Part shown: positions 36,051-44,306 of the stretch, piece by piece
How positions within the stretch are numbered: the stretch's first letter is position 1
Layout: each line of letters begins with the position of its first letter
Source of the DNA: Myxococcota bacterium
GTDB lineage: Bacteria > Myxococcota_A > UBA9160 > UBA4427
Assembly: GCA_028278345.1 (NCBI GenBank)
Contig: JANQEL010000065.1
Coordinates: 1-61,475, forward strand
Reading direction: 5' to 3'
DNA: 61,475 nucleotides
Made by a program: the position numbers and the translations under genes
The notes under the pieces: generated by a model
Databases searched by the model: none
Seen by the model: only the letters and a program-made list of their open reading frames with translations
Told to the model about the DNA's origin: nothing

Positions 36051-37691
36051 ATGAGAGTGCCTGTGAGAGCCCATGAGAGCCGCCCCGGGGACATCGACGC
36101 GCGCGACCGCGCTGGTCGGTTCCGCGAGGCCGAGGAGCGCAGCTTCGACGTCGTCGTGATCGGCGGCGGCATCACCGGCGCGGGCATCGCGCGCGAAGCC
36201 GCAGCCCGCGGCCTTTCGGTCGCCCTCGTCGAAGCCTTCGACCTCGCCTCGGGGACCAGCAGCCGCAGTTCGAAGATGATCCACGGCGGCGTGCGTTACC
36301 TCGCGCAGGGCGATGTCTCGCTGGTGCGCGAAGCGGCGATCGAACGACAGATCCTGCGACGCATCGCACCCCATCTCACACGCGCCATGCCATTCGTCCT
36401 GCCCACGCGTTCGACTGCGGGGCTCGCGAAGTTCCGCGCGGCCATGTGGACCTTCGAAAAGCTCGGCCAGGTGCCCGAAGCCGAACGCCATCAGGTTTGG
36501 AGTCGTCGCGAACTCGAAGAGCGCGAACCCTGTGCGGCCACCGCTGAAACGAATGGCGGTGTGGCCTATCTCGAATTCCTGACCGACGACGCGCGACTCA
36601 CCCTCGCCAACGCGCGAAGCGCGGCGGCCGATGGCGCAGTGGTGCTGACCTACGCACCGGTCGAAGAGATCCTCGTCGAAGGCGAGCGAGCAGTGGGCGT
36701 GCGCTGCAAGAGCGCGATCGAGGGTGAAGAGCTGGGTGCCGTCATTCGCGGTCGAATCATCGTGAACGCGGCCGGTCCCTGGGTCGACGCCATTCGCGCC
36801 CTCGAAGATGGAGAAGCGGCGCCGCGTCTCTCCCTCACCAAGGGCATCCACCTCGTCGTCCCGCGCGAGAAGCTGCCGCTCTCCCATACGATCCTGATGA
36901 ACGCCGCGGACCGCCGCCCGGTCTTCGCCGTTCCGCGGGGGGACGTCACCTATCTCGGTACCACGGACACCTTTCACCCTTCCACCGACCTGTGGCCCGG
37001 CATCGTGCCCGACGATGTCGAGTATCTGCTCGACGCGGCGGCGCGTTCCTTCGACGTGCCCCACCTCGGTTTCGAGGACGTCGTCACGAGTTGGACGGGA
37101 ATCCGCCCGCTGGTCTCGCAGGCGGGCAAGAAGCCCTCGGAGATCTCGCGACGCGACGAAGCGTGGACGGGGCCCGGTGGTGTGATCTCGATCGCGGGCG
37201 GGAAGCTCACGGCCTACCGCGCGATGGCGGAGCGCGTGGTCGACGACATCGGAAAACGCCTCGGCGAGCCGCTTCGCGCAGCCGTCACCCACGCGCCACT
37301 CATCGGTGGAGACTTCGAAGCCCCGCCCCTCGATCCCGCGCGTCCTCTCGGCCCGGTCGCCTGCGATCGCCTGCTCGAACTCTACGGTTCGGAAGCCGCC
37401 GACGTGCGCGCGGCGGGCGGCGACATCGAAGCCGAAGTGAAGCAGGCGGTGCAGCGCGAGGGCGCGGTCCGCCTCGAAGACTATTGGGTGCGACGCAGTG
37501 CGCGCGCCTTCCTCGAAGCCGACGCCGGGCTCGGCACCCTCGAAGTCGCTTCCCAGGAGATGGCGCGCCTGTGCGGTTGGGACGAAGCGCGGCGCGCGGC
37601 CGAGGTGCAGCACTGCCACGAGCTCCATGCCCGCAACAACGCGCTCTTCATCGACGCACGCGAAACACCTCGCGCGGAGACCGCCTCATGA
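36051..37691 (+). CDS. glpD: Glycerol-3-phosphate dehydrogenase (FAD, GlpD-type)
   Basis: 546 residues. The FAD-binding motif VVVIGGGITGAGIAREAAARGLSVALVEAFDLASGTSSRSSKMIHGGVRYLAQGD is diagnostic, as are GPWVDAI, LTKGIHLVVPR and SIAGGKLTAYRAMAE. A C-terminal helical domain follows (DYWVRRSARAFLEADAGLG). It oxidises sn-glycerol 3-phosphate to dihydroxyacetone phosphate at the inner membrane. The first ~30 residues look non-conserved, so the true start may be later. Its stop overlaps the next ATG (ATGA), tying it to the alkyl-DHAP-synthase-like enzyme, which uses DHAP-derived substrate. Confidence 0.92.
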   Translation: MRVPVRAHESRPGDIDARDRAGRFREAEERSFDVVVIGGGITGAGIAREAAARGLSVALVEAFDLASGTSSRSSKMIHGGVRYLAQGDVSLVREAAIERQILRRIAPHLTRAMPFVLPTRSTAGLAKFRAAMWTFEKLGQVPEAERHQVWSRRELEEREPCAATAETNGGVAYLEFLTDDARLTLANARSAAADGAVVLTYAPVEEILVEGERAVGVRCKSAIEGEELGAVIRGRIIVNAAGPWVDAIRALEDGEAAPRLSLTKGIHLVVPREKLPLSHTILMNAADRRPVFAVPRGDVTYLGTTDTFHPSTDLWPGIVPDDVEYLLDAAARSFDVPHLGFEDVVTSWTGIRPLVSQAGKKPSEISRRDEAWTGPGGVISIAGGKLTAYRAMAERVVDDIGKRLGEPLRAAVTHAPLIGGDFEAPPLDPARPLGPVACDRLLELYGSEAADVRAAGGDIEAEVKQAVQREGAVRLEDYWVRRSARAFLEADAGLGTLEVASQEMARLCGWDEARRAAEVQHCHELHARNNALFIDARETPRAETAS

Positions 37692-39097
37692 TCAGCGATA
37701 CGATCCTTCGCAAGCTCGAAGCCGAACTCGATGCCGGCGGCGTCGACACCAGCGATGCCGCCCTCGACGAACGCCGCCACGACTACTGGGTGCTCAAGCA
37801 TCTGCGCAATTGGCGCGGTGAGAAGATCGAACGCCCAGGCGTCGTGGTTCGACCGAAGAACACGGCCCAGGTGCAGGCCATCGTGCGCGTGGCTGCGGAG
37901 GGCGGGATCCCTCTCGTTCCCTTCGGGCTCGGCAGCGGGGTGTGCGGCGGGATCGAACCGGACGAGTCGTGCATCCTGGTCGATCTCTCGACGATGAATC
38001 GCGTGCGCGAGATCGACGAGACGAACCTCGTCGCGAGCTTCGACGCCGGTTGCAACGGCCTCGAAGCCGAAGAGGCCGTCGCCGAGCGCGGTCTCACGAT
38101 CGGGCACTGGCCGCAGTCGATCGCCGTGAGCAGCGTCGGCGGTTGGGTCTCGACGCGTGCGGCGGGACAGTTCTCGACCGGTTACGGGAACATCGAAGAC
38201 ATGGTCTACGCCATCGAGGTCGTGCTTCCGAACGGGGAACTCGTGACCCTCGGCAAGGCGCCGCGGGCCGCGGCGGGACCCGATCTTCGCCATCTCGTGA
38301 TGGGCGCAGAAGGCACGATGGGGATCGTCAGCGGCGTCACGCTCTCTCTGCGGCGCCAGGCCGAGAAGCGCGCCTTCACCGCGTTTCATACCCCGACGCT
38401 GGCCGCTGGCTTCGAGGCGCAGCGACAGATCGTGCAGAACGAGTGGCTGCCCCCGGTGATGCGGCAGTACGACGTGCGGGAATCCCAGCGCAACTTCCAA
38501 CCCTTCCATGCCGACGACCAGGGCCTCCTGTTGATGATGCACGAGGGACCCGCTTCGCGGGTCGATGCCGAACTCGAGGCGGTCGAGGGCCTCGCTTCGA
38601 AGGCGGGACTCGCGCGCGGATCGGACGAAGCCGGTCCGCATTGGATGGAACGACGCAACCACGTCCCGACGTGGACCGACCTGCTCGAACAGAACCTGAT
38701 CGTCGACACGATCGAGGTCTCCGCGCCGTGGACGCGCATCGAGGGGGTCTACGACGACGTCTGCGAGAGCGTGCTCGCCCTCGACCCGATCCGCCTCGTC
38801 TCCGCGCACAGCTCCCACGTCTATCGCACGGGCCTGAACCTCTACTTCACCTTCGTGGCCCTGCACGAGGATTCGGCCGAGATGGAGGGCACCTACCGCG
38901 AAGTCTGGCGACGCACCCTCGAAGCCACCGCGAAGAACGGCGGCGGCATCGCGCACCACCACGGCGTCGGGCGCCTGCGCAAGAACGAACTCCACCACGA
39001 CCTCGGAGAGAACGGGCTCGCGCTGCTTCGCACCCTCAAGGGCGCGATCGATCCGCAGGGGTTGATGAACCCCGGAAATCTGATCCCCGACGCCTGA
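37688..39097 (+). CDS. FAD-linked oxidase of the alkyl-dihydroxyacetonephosphate synthase (AGPS) type
   Basis: 469 residues. The PCMH FAD-binding domain occupies ~50-230 (PKNTAQVQAIVRVAAEGGIPLVPFGLGSGVCGG). STRAAGQFSTGYGNIEDMV matches AGPS closely, and the C-terminal block HHHGVGRLRK has the triple-His loop that in AGPS positions the acyl-DHAP substrate. AGPS exchanges the acyl group of acyl-DHAP for a fatty alcohol, the first ether-lipid step. Other members of the wider family are D-lactate or glycolate oxidases. Four-base overlap with glpD makes a DHAP-linked role attractive, though not proven. Confidence 0.82.
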   Translation: MISDTILRKLEAELDAGGVDTSDAALDERRHDYWVLKHLRNWRGEKIERPGVVVRPKNTAQVQAIVRVAAEGGIPLVPFGLGSGVCGGIEPDESCILVDLSTMNRVREIDETNLVASFDAGCNGLEAEEAVAERGLTIGHWPQSIAVSSVGGWVSTRAAGQFSTGYGNIEDMVYAIEVVLPNGELVTLGKAPRAAAGPDLRHLVMGAEGTMGIVSGVTLSLRRQAEKRAFTAFHTPTLAAGFEAQRQIVQNEWLPPVMRQYDVRESQRNFQPFHADDQGLLLMMHEGPASRVDAELEAVEGLASKAGLARGSDEAGPHWMERRNHVPTWTDLLEQNLIVDTIEVSAPWTRIEGVYDDVCESVLALDPIRLVSAHSSHVYRTGLNLYFTFVALHEDSAEMEGTYREVWRRTLEATAKNGGGIAHHHGVGRLRKNELHHDLGENGLALLRTLKGAIDPQGLMNPGNLIPDA

Positions 39098-39103
39098 CCG
39101 TCT

Positions 39104-40285
39104 TCAGCGGGCCTCTTCCGCCTTGAGCCCGAGGCGATTCGCGATGTTGTTCTTCTGCATGTTCGAAGAACCGCCGACGATCGGCATGCCGAGCAGGTCG
39201 CGTACGTGGCGCTCCATGTCGTGGCCTTCTGCGAGGCCATAGGCGCCCATCACCTGCTGGCAGATCAGGGCGATCTCGACCACGGTGTCGGCGACGAAGA
39301 GCTTCGCCATCGAGGTCTCGACCGAGCAGGGGCGTTCGGCGTTGGCGAGCCAGGCTCCGCGATAGAGCATCAGCCGACAGGCTTCGAGCTTCGTGCGCGC
39401 TTCCACCAACGCGTGGCGCACCGCCTGATGACCACTGATCGGGCGACCGAACTGCCGGCGTTCCTGGGCGTATCCCCAGGCTTCGTCGACGGCGGCCTGG
39501 GCGATCCCGAAGGCCACGGCGGTGATCTCGATCTTCTCGACGTCGAGGGCCTTGCCCGCGAGCATGCGCCAGCCGGCGTTCCAACCCTTTTCGCCGCCGA
39601 CGATGTTCTCGACCGGGATGCGCGTTTCCTCGAAGATCACATCCGAAGAGAGGGTGTAGCGGAGGTTCGAGTGCTCGATCGGGTGCACGCTCATGCCCGG
39701 CGCATCCTTCGGCACGAGCACGAAGGAGAGGTTCTGATAGCGCGGCGCCACCTCGTCGCTGCGCACCAGGCAGTAGATGTAGTCGGCGAAGTCGGCGCCG
39801 GTGCACCAGCGCTTGAAGCCGTTCAGGATGAGTTCGCGCCCGTCGTCGCTGCGCCGCGCCGTGGTGGTGACGCTCGCGAGGTCGCCGCCCACCTCGGGTT
39901 CCGAAAGGCCGTAGGCGAAGGTGAGATCGCCGGCGGCCAGCTTCGGTAGCAGTTCGCGCTTCTGTTCCTCGGAACCGTTCTCTGAGATGTTGATGCCGCC
40001 GTAGAAGGCGCAGTGGATGAAGGGGCCCGCCGCGAAGGCGCCTCCGCGGCAGAGTTCCTCGATGATCGCGGTGGCGGCGACGATGTCGCGGCCCTGTCCG
40101 CCGTACTCTTCGTCGATCGTGACCCCGCACACACCGAGTGCAGCGAGCTTCTCGAACAACTCGGGGGGAAAGCGATGCTCGCGATCCCATTGACGCACCT
40201 TGTCGGCGGGCATCTCGTCTGCCACGAAGCGTCGGATCGTGTCGCGCAGGATCGTGATGTGCTCGGGTTCGTCGCTGAAGTACAT
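39104..40285 (-). CDS. Acyl-CoA dehydrogenase
   Basis: 393 residues from the ATG at 40285. Standard domains: N-terminal helices (LRDTIRRFVADEMPADKVRQWD), middle beta domain (FAYGLSEPEVGGDLASVTTTARR, NGFKRWCTGADFADY), and C-terminal helices (YAQERRQFGRPISGHQAVRHALVEARTKLEACRLM, GAYGLAEGHDMERHVRDLLGMPIVGGSSNMQKNNIA). FAD-dependent alpha,beta-dehydrogenation of an acyl-CoA, electrons going to ETF. Last gene of the operon starting at 42980; only 2 bp separate it from the nitroreductase gene upstream. Confidence 0.95.
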   Translation of the reverse strand: MYFSDEPEHITILRDTIRRFVADEMPADKVRQWDREHRFPPELFEKLAALGVCGVTIDEEYGGQGRDIVAATAIIEELCRGGAFAAGPFIHCAFYGGINISENGSEEQKRELLPKLAAGDLTFAYGLSEPEVGGDLASVTTTARRSDDGRELILNGFKRWCTGADFADYIYCLVRSDEVAPRYQNLSFVLVPKDAPGMSVHPIEHSNLRYTLSSDVIFEETRIPVENIVGGEKGWNAGWRMLAGKALDVEKIEITAVAFGIAQAAVDEAWGYAQERRQFGRPISGHQAVRHALVEARTKLEACRLMLYRGAWLANAERPCSVETSMAKLFVADTVVEIALICQQVMGAYGLAEGHDMERHVRDLLGMPIVGGSSNMQKNNIANRLGLKAEEAR

Positions 40286-40287
40286 GG

Positions 40288-40950
40288 CTACGACCAGGCC
40301 TCGCCCCAGCTGTCCGCGAAGGCCATCTTCTCGACGGATCGACGCGCGATCGGCCCATGCCCCTTGCCGACCGGATAGCCGATCGGCACCACGGCGGCGG
40401 TGCCCCACGGATCGGGGATGTCGAGCAGTTCCTTCACCTGGGGCTCCGACTGACACAAGAGCGTCGTGAGCACACAGCCGAGACCCTCGGCGCGGCACGC
40501 CAGCAGGGCGTTCTGCACCGCGGGGTAGATCGAAGCCCCGCCGACGACCGTCGGGCGATCGAGCTTGATGTCGGTGATCGCCATGATCTTCGGGTTGAAG
40601 CAGAAGACGAGCACGACGGGGGTCTCGCCGAAGTGATCGGCGAGATGGTCGCCAGCGCGCAGGGTCTTCTTCGCGCCCTCGATCTCCTTATCCGAGGCGT
40701 CCTTGATGCGCTCGAGGTGGAACGCGTGGTATTCGGACCAGTGCTTCGCGTATTGCTCGCCCAACGCCTTCTTCTTCGCGGGATCCTTCACCACGATCAC
40801 GCGCCACGGCTGCACGTTGCCGCCGGTGGGCGCCCAACACGCGGCGTCGAGCACGCGGCGCAACACATCGTCGGGGATGGGGTCGGGGCGCAGGCGACGC
40901 ACCGCCCGCAATGTACTCATGGCGTCGTAGACACCGACATCGTCACTCAT
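40288..40950 (-). CDS. Nitroreductase-family FMN oxidoreductase
   Basis: 220 residues. STLRAVRRLRPDPIPDDVLRRVLDAACWAPTGGNVQPWRVIVV is the FMN-binding start of the family, with YPAVQNALLACRAEGLGCVLTTL and VVPIGYPVGKG towards the end. Members reduce nitro groups, quinones, enones or flavins, or dehydrogenate. In this operon it could supply reduced flavin to the monooxygenase or reduce a ring intermediate. Third gene of four. Confidence 0.92.
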   Translation of the reverse strand: MSDDVGVYDAMSTLRAVRRLRPDPIPDDVLRRVLDAACWAPTGGNVQPWRVIVVKDPAKKKALGEQYAKHWSEYHAFHLERIKDASDKEIEGAKKTLRAGDHLADHFGETPVVLVFCFNPKIMAITDIKLDRPTVVGGASIYPAVQNALLACRAEGLGCVLTTLLCQSEPQVKELLDIPDPWGTAAVVPIGYPVGKGHGPIARRSVEKMAFADSWGEAWS

Positions 40951-40999
40951 GAAGTTTCCTCCTTCGTTCCACTTGCGCTCTCAACGACCGCGAAAGCCC

Positions 41000-41788
41000 T
41001 TAGCGACCGCGAAAGACGGGCTTCCGCTTCTCGCGAATGGCCGCGAGCGCCTCCTGATGATCGTCGCTCTGGAAGGTGACGATCTCGAGGGCCGTCGAAG
41101 TATCGAAGGCCGTGTTGAGCGCGTCCTTCAACAATTTGTTGACCGCCTGCTTCGTGTAGCGAATGGCGAGCGGCGCGCCGGCTGCGAGCTTCGCCGCGAA
41201 AGCCATGGCCCGCTCTTCGAGATCCTCCGGTGCCACGACCTCGTTCACGAGCCCCATGCGGTAGGCATCCTGCGCCGAAACGGAATCGCCGGTGAGCAGG
41301 AACTGCTTCGCGCGCGCGGGCCCGAGCACCAGCGGCCAGATCGCGGCGCCCCCATCCCCCGCCACGATCCCCACGCGCACATGGGGGTCGGCGATGGTCG
41401 CCGTCTCCGACATGAAGATCGTGTCGCAGAGCAGGGCCAGGGATGCGCCGAGACCTATCGCCGGACCGTTCACGGCGGCGACGATGGGCAGCTCGACTTC
41501 GAGCAGATCCCAGATCATCTGCTTGGCGTCGCGCCGCAGGTGTTCGAGCTTCGCCGCGTCGTCGAGGGTCGGGAACCAGGCGAAGTCGCCGCCTGCACTG
41601 AAGGCCTTGTCGTTGCCCGTGATCAGGACGGCGCGCGCTTCGTCTTCGCGCTTCAGCTCGCGGAACAGGCGCGTGAACTCGCCGTGCAGCAAGTCGTCGA
41701 CGGCGTTGAGCGGGCTCGATGGATGCTGGATCGAAATGCGAAGCACATCGCCCACGCGATCGAAGGTGAGAGCCTTGAAGCCTTCCAT
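41000..41788 (-). CDS. Enoyl-CoA hydratase/isomerase family protein
   Basis: 262 residues of the crotonase fold: LRISIQHPSSPLNAVDDLLHGEFTRLF, AVLITGNDKAFSAGGDFAWF (oxyanion hole), PIVAAVNGPAIGLGASLALLCDTIFMSETATIADPHVRVGIVAGDGGAAIWP. The second oxyanion-hole region is intact. It may hydrate, isomerise or hydrolyse an acyl-CoA. Second gene of the operon, 13 bp after the monooxygenase. Confidence 0.93.
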   Translation of the reverse strand: MEGFKALTFDRVGDVLRISIQHPSSPLNAVDDLLHGEFTRLFRELKREDEARAVLITGNDKAFSAGGDFAWFPTLDDAAKLEHLRRDAKQMIWDLLEVELPIVAAVNGPAIGLGASLALLCDTIFMSETATIADPHVRVGIVAGDGGAAIWPLVLGPARAKQFLLTGDSVSAQDAYRMGLVNEVVAPEDLEERAMAFAAKLAAGAPLAIRYTKQAVNKLLKDALNTAFDTSTALEIVTFQSDDHQEALAAIREKRKPVFRGR

Positions 41789-41801
41789 GGAATCGCTCCT
41801 G

Positions 41802-42980
41802 CTAGAACATTGAGGTATCGGCGTCGAGTTCGAAGAGTACCCTGGCCGCGGTTTCGTAGATCGTCGGCGCCGTCATGATGTGCTGGGTCGCCGCGTGGGC
41901 GTCGCGAAAGCGCCGCTGCAGATCGCTCGACTCGAATAGCGCAGAGCCGCCCCCCAGGTCATACAGGGTTCGGCAGATCTCGGCTCCCGTGCGCGTCACG
42001 TGGGTACAGGCGAGTCGTAGGTCGACGCGATCGCCGACGGGGATCTCCCCTTCGACCTGCTGGGAGACGCCCCAGACGCGATCGATCTCGTCGAAGAGAT
42101 AGGCCCGGGCCGCGCGCCACTGGGAAACGCTGCGCGCGTAGGCCTCCTGCACGCAGTCGCGCTGGGCCAGGGTGCGGCTGCTGCCCACCCGCTTCTTCCC
42201 GAGGGCCAGCTCGTGAAAGGCATCGATCGCGCCGCGGGCGTTGCCGAGGGCCACCGAACAGACACCCAGTGCGAGCAGACCGAACACGGGGAATTTGTAG
42301 AGCGCACCGCCTTCGTTGGGCACGTCGGAAACGAGAGAGACCGAGTGGGCCTTCGGAACGAGGATGTCGTGGACCTCGATGTCACCGGACCCCGTGCCCT
42401 TGAGGCCCATCACGTGCCAGGTGTCGTGCAGCACGGCATCTTCGGCGGGGAAGACCATCATGCGCGCGTCGGGCGCGCCGGAAGGTAGCGTCTTCATCTC
42501 GCCGTCTTCCCAGATCGTGCAACCGCCACAAAGCCAGCTGCAGTTCGCCGAACCGGAACCCCACTGCCAGCGTCCGGTGACGCGGTAGTGGTCACCTTCG
42601 ACCACCGCCTTCCCCATCGGCGCGAAGACCCCCCCGGTGATGACGAAGGGATCGGCGTAGATCTCGGCCGCCGCTTCGCGATCCATGTAGGCCGCGTTCA
42701 CCGCGGTGGTCGAAGCGATCATCGAACACCAGCCCGCGCTCGCGTTCGCGGTGCTCACGGCCTCGACGACCTCGACGAATTCGCGCGGACTGAACTCGTC
42801 GCCCCCGAAGCGCTTCGGAGTGAGGAGCCGGAACAGCCCACTCGGCGCCATCGACTTGGCGAGGTCGGCGGGCAGGCGCCGAACCTCCTCCATCTCGGCG
42901 GCGCGCGCGGCGAGCTCGGGAGCGAGTTCGTGCACGGCCTTCAGGACCGGCTGGTTCGTCTGCGTCGCGGGGTCACGCAT
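41802..42980 (-). CDS. Flavin-dependent monooxygenase with acyl-CoA-dehydrogenase fold (HsaA/HpaB-like)
   Basis: 392 residues. It has the acyl-CoA dehydrogenase fold but with the type-2 C-terminal domain typical of group D flavin monooxygenases. Blocks: LFRLLTPKRFGGDEFSPREFVEVVEAVSTANASAGWCSMIAS, GRWQWGSGSANCSWLCGG, WHVMGLKGTGSGDIEVHDILVPK and the C-terminal TLYDLGGGSALFESSDLQRRFRDAHAATQHIMTA. Relatives hydroxylate phenols or steroid rings with reduced FMN/FAD from a partner reductase. First gene of a four-gene operon, divergent from a TetR gene. Confidence 0.87.
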   Translation of the reverse strand: MRDPATQTNQPVLKAVHELAPELAARAAEMEEVRRLPADLAKSMAPSGLFRLLTPKRFGGDEFSPREFVEVVEAVSTANASAGWCSMIASTTAVNAAYMDREAAAEIYADPFVITGGVFAPMGKAVVEGDHYRVTGRWQWGSGSANCSWLCGGCTIWEDGEMKTLPSGAPDARMMVFPAEDAVLHDTWHVMGLKGTGSGDIEVHDILVPKAHSVSLVSDVPNEGGALYKFPVFGLLALGVCSVALGNARGAIDAFHELALGKKRVGSSRTLAQRDCVQEAYARSVSQWRAARAYLFDEIDRVWGVSQQVEGEIPVGDRVDLRLACTHVTRTGAEICRTLYDLGGGSALFESSDLQRRFRDAHAATQHIMTAPTIYETAARVLFELDADTSMF

Positions 42981-43001
42981 GGAGATTCCTCCCGTATTCA
43001 G

Positions 43002-43056
43002 AGTTTTCGGAGCCTAACTACGAAAACTAGGTTTGTAAAGTCGAACTCCGAAAACT
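43002..43056. promoter_or_regulatory. Three-half-site TetR operator (CGAAAACT) over the tetR promoter
   Basis: AGTTTTCG (43002-43009, inverted) is followed by CGAAAACT at 43021-43028 and again at 43049-43056; the outer pair extends to 11 bp (AGTTTTCGGAG / CTCCGAAAACT). The promoter for the TetR gene overlaps: TTGTAA (43033-43038), 17 bp, TATGCT (43056-43061), ending 6 nt before the ATG. The whole cluster fills the 87-bp gap to the divergent monooxygenase, so one repressor probably governs both directions. Confidence 0.7.
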
Positions 43057-43067
43057 ATGCTTCTGGC

Positions 43068-43637
43068 ATGGCTAGCGAGGCGAAGACACTGCGCAGCCGT
43101 CGCACGCGGGCGGCGCTGATCGCGGCGACGCGCAAGCGGCTGGCGGGAGACGGCCACTTCACCGCCGAGGCGGTCGCGGCAGAAGCCGGCTGCACCCCCG
43201 GCACCTTCTGGGCCCACTTCGGCACCAAGGACGAAGCCGTGCTCGCGGCCTTTGCCTCGGCCCTCGAAGACCTGGTGGAACTCACAGGCGTTCTCTTCGC
43301 CGACGTGCCTCCCCTGCGCAGTCGCGAACGGCGCGCGCGCTGGACGGCCGAGGTGATCGAACGCTTGATCGACTACTTCGGCGCGAACGCCCTGGTCTTC
43401 CGCGTGGCCCTCGCACGCGGCGAGGAGCATCGCCCCGTGAAAGATGCCTACCTCGACGCCGAGTCGCGCACCATCGAACTCATCCACGCCGGGCTCGGTG
43501 CAGAGAAGAGTCGCGACGACGCGGCCGCAGTCGTGAGCTTCTGCCAGGGCATCAACAACCCGATCGTGCTGCGCTCGAAGCCCGGCGGAACGATTCGCGA
43601 GAACCTCGCGAAGGCGCTGAGCGTACTCGCGGGGTAG
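43068..43637 (+). CDS. TetR-family regulator of the catabolic operon
   Basis: 189 residues from the ATG at 43068; the frame extending to 42588 is antisense to the monooxygenase. The N-terminal HTH reads LRSRRTRAALIAATRKRLAGDGHFTAEAVAAEAGCTPGTFWAHFGTKDEAVLAAF. The C-terminal domain is helical. No SD; a TATGCT -10 with a 17-bp-spaced TTGTAA ends 6 nt before ATG, suggesting leaderless expression. Position and operator sites argue for repression of the 42980-39104 operon, relieved by a substrate or acyl-CoA. Confidence 0.9.
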   Translation: MASEAKTLRSRRTRAALIAATRKRLAGDGHFTAEAVAAEAGCTPGTFWAHFGTKDEAVLAAFASALEDLVELTGVLFADVPPLRSRERRARWTAEVIERLIDYFGANALVFRVALARGEEHRPVKDAYLDAESRTIELIHAGLGAEKSRDDAAAVVSFCQGINNPIVLRSKPGGTIRENLAKALSVLAG

Positions 43638-43649
43638 CCGAGCCCTGCC

Positions 43650-44210
43650 CTACGACGCCGGCTTCGGGACGACGGCCCAGAAGAGCCCGCGAAACTCCCC
43701 CGGCTCGAAGCCCGTGGCGCGATCGTCGGGGTAGCGGGCGCGAATCTCGTCGTGCAGCGCCGGGGCGATGTTCGAACCGTGACAGGTCGCGCAGAGCGGT
43801 TGCAGGTAGATGGCTTCGACATAGCCCGTGCCGGCCTCGCCGAGATCGACGACGCGAAAGCGACCCGGCGCGGCCGTCGAATCGCGAAGCTCCTCGAGCA
43901 GGGGCTTCATCCAGGGCATGGGGGCGTTGTCGGGGTTGCGCAGGCGATGGCTGGTGCGACCCACCGCAACGCCCTCGTTCTGCAACGCCTTCGTGATCTG
44001 GGGCGCCTTGTCGCGGCAGACATCGATCGCCGCGATCGGTCCTTCTTCTTCGATCGCGCCTCGAAGCGCCGCACCGAGTTGCTTTCGCAGTGCGTCGACC
44101 GCGTCGACCGCAGCCGGCGGTGCCTCGGGGGTTCGATCGGCTGCGGCACCAGCGACGAAAGCGAGCGAAATCAGCGCCAGAAGCATTGCGTCGATCCCGA
44201 AACGAATCAT
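43650..44210 (-). CDS. Exported DUF3365 (haem-c) protein
   Basis: 186 residues from the ATG at 44210, which has AGGGAGGGG upstream; the longer frame is rejected. Residues 1-24 are a signal peptide (AGAAA). The mature domain (VDALRKQLGAALRGAIEEEGPIAAIDVCRDKAPQI...GRTSHRLRNPDNAP) is DUF3365, a PAS-like c-type cytochrome fold. The haem-binding motif is C140-A-T-C143-H144. Likely a periplasmic redox sensor or electron carrier. Divergent from formate-THF ligase. Confidence 0.85.
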   Translation of the reverse strand: MIRFGIDAMLLALISLAFVAGAAADRTPEAPPAAVDAVDALRKQLGAALRGAIEEEGPIAAIDVCRDKAPQITKALQNEGVAVGRTSHRLRNPDNAPMPWMKPLLEELRDSTAAPGRFRVVDLGEAGTGYVEAIYLQPLCATCHGSNIAPALHDEIRARYPDDRATGFEPGEFRGLFWAVVPKPAS

Positions 44211-44306
44211 TCCCACCCCTCCCTTCGACCTGCAACGTGTGAAATGATTGCATCCTCCGCACCACCACCGAAACCACGCTGAACAGAAACCCGAATGGAG
44301 ACCGGC

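Noticed and set aside
44231..44252. TGCAA-N12-TTGCA dyad between the DUF3365 and fhs genes
   Set aside because: Five-base arms only; no regulator nearby and no promoter alignment.
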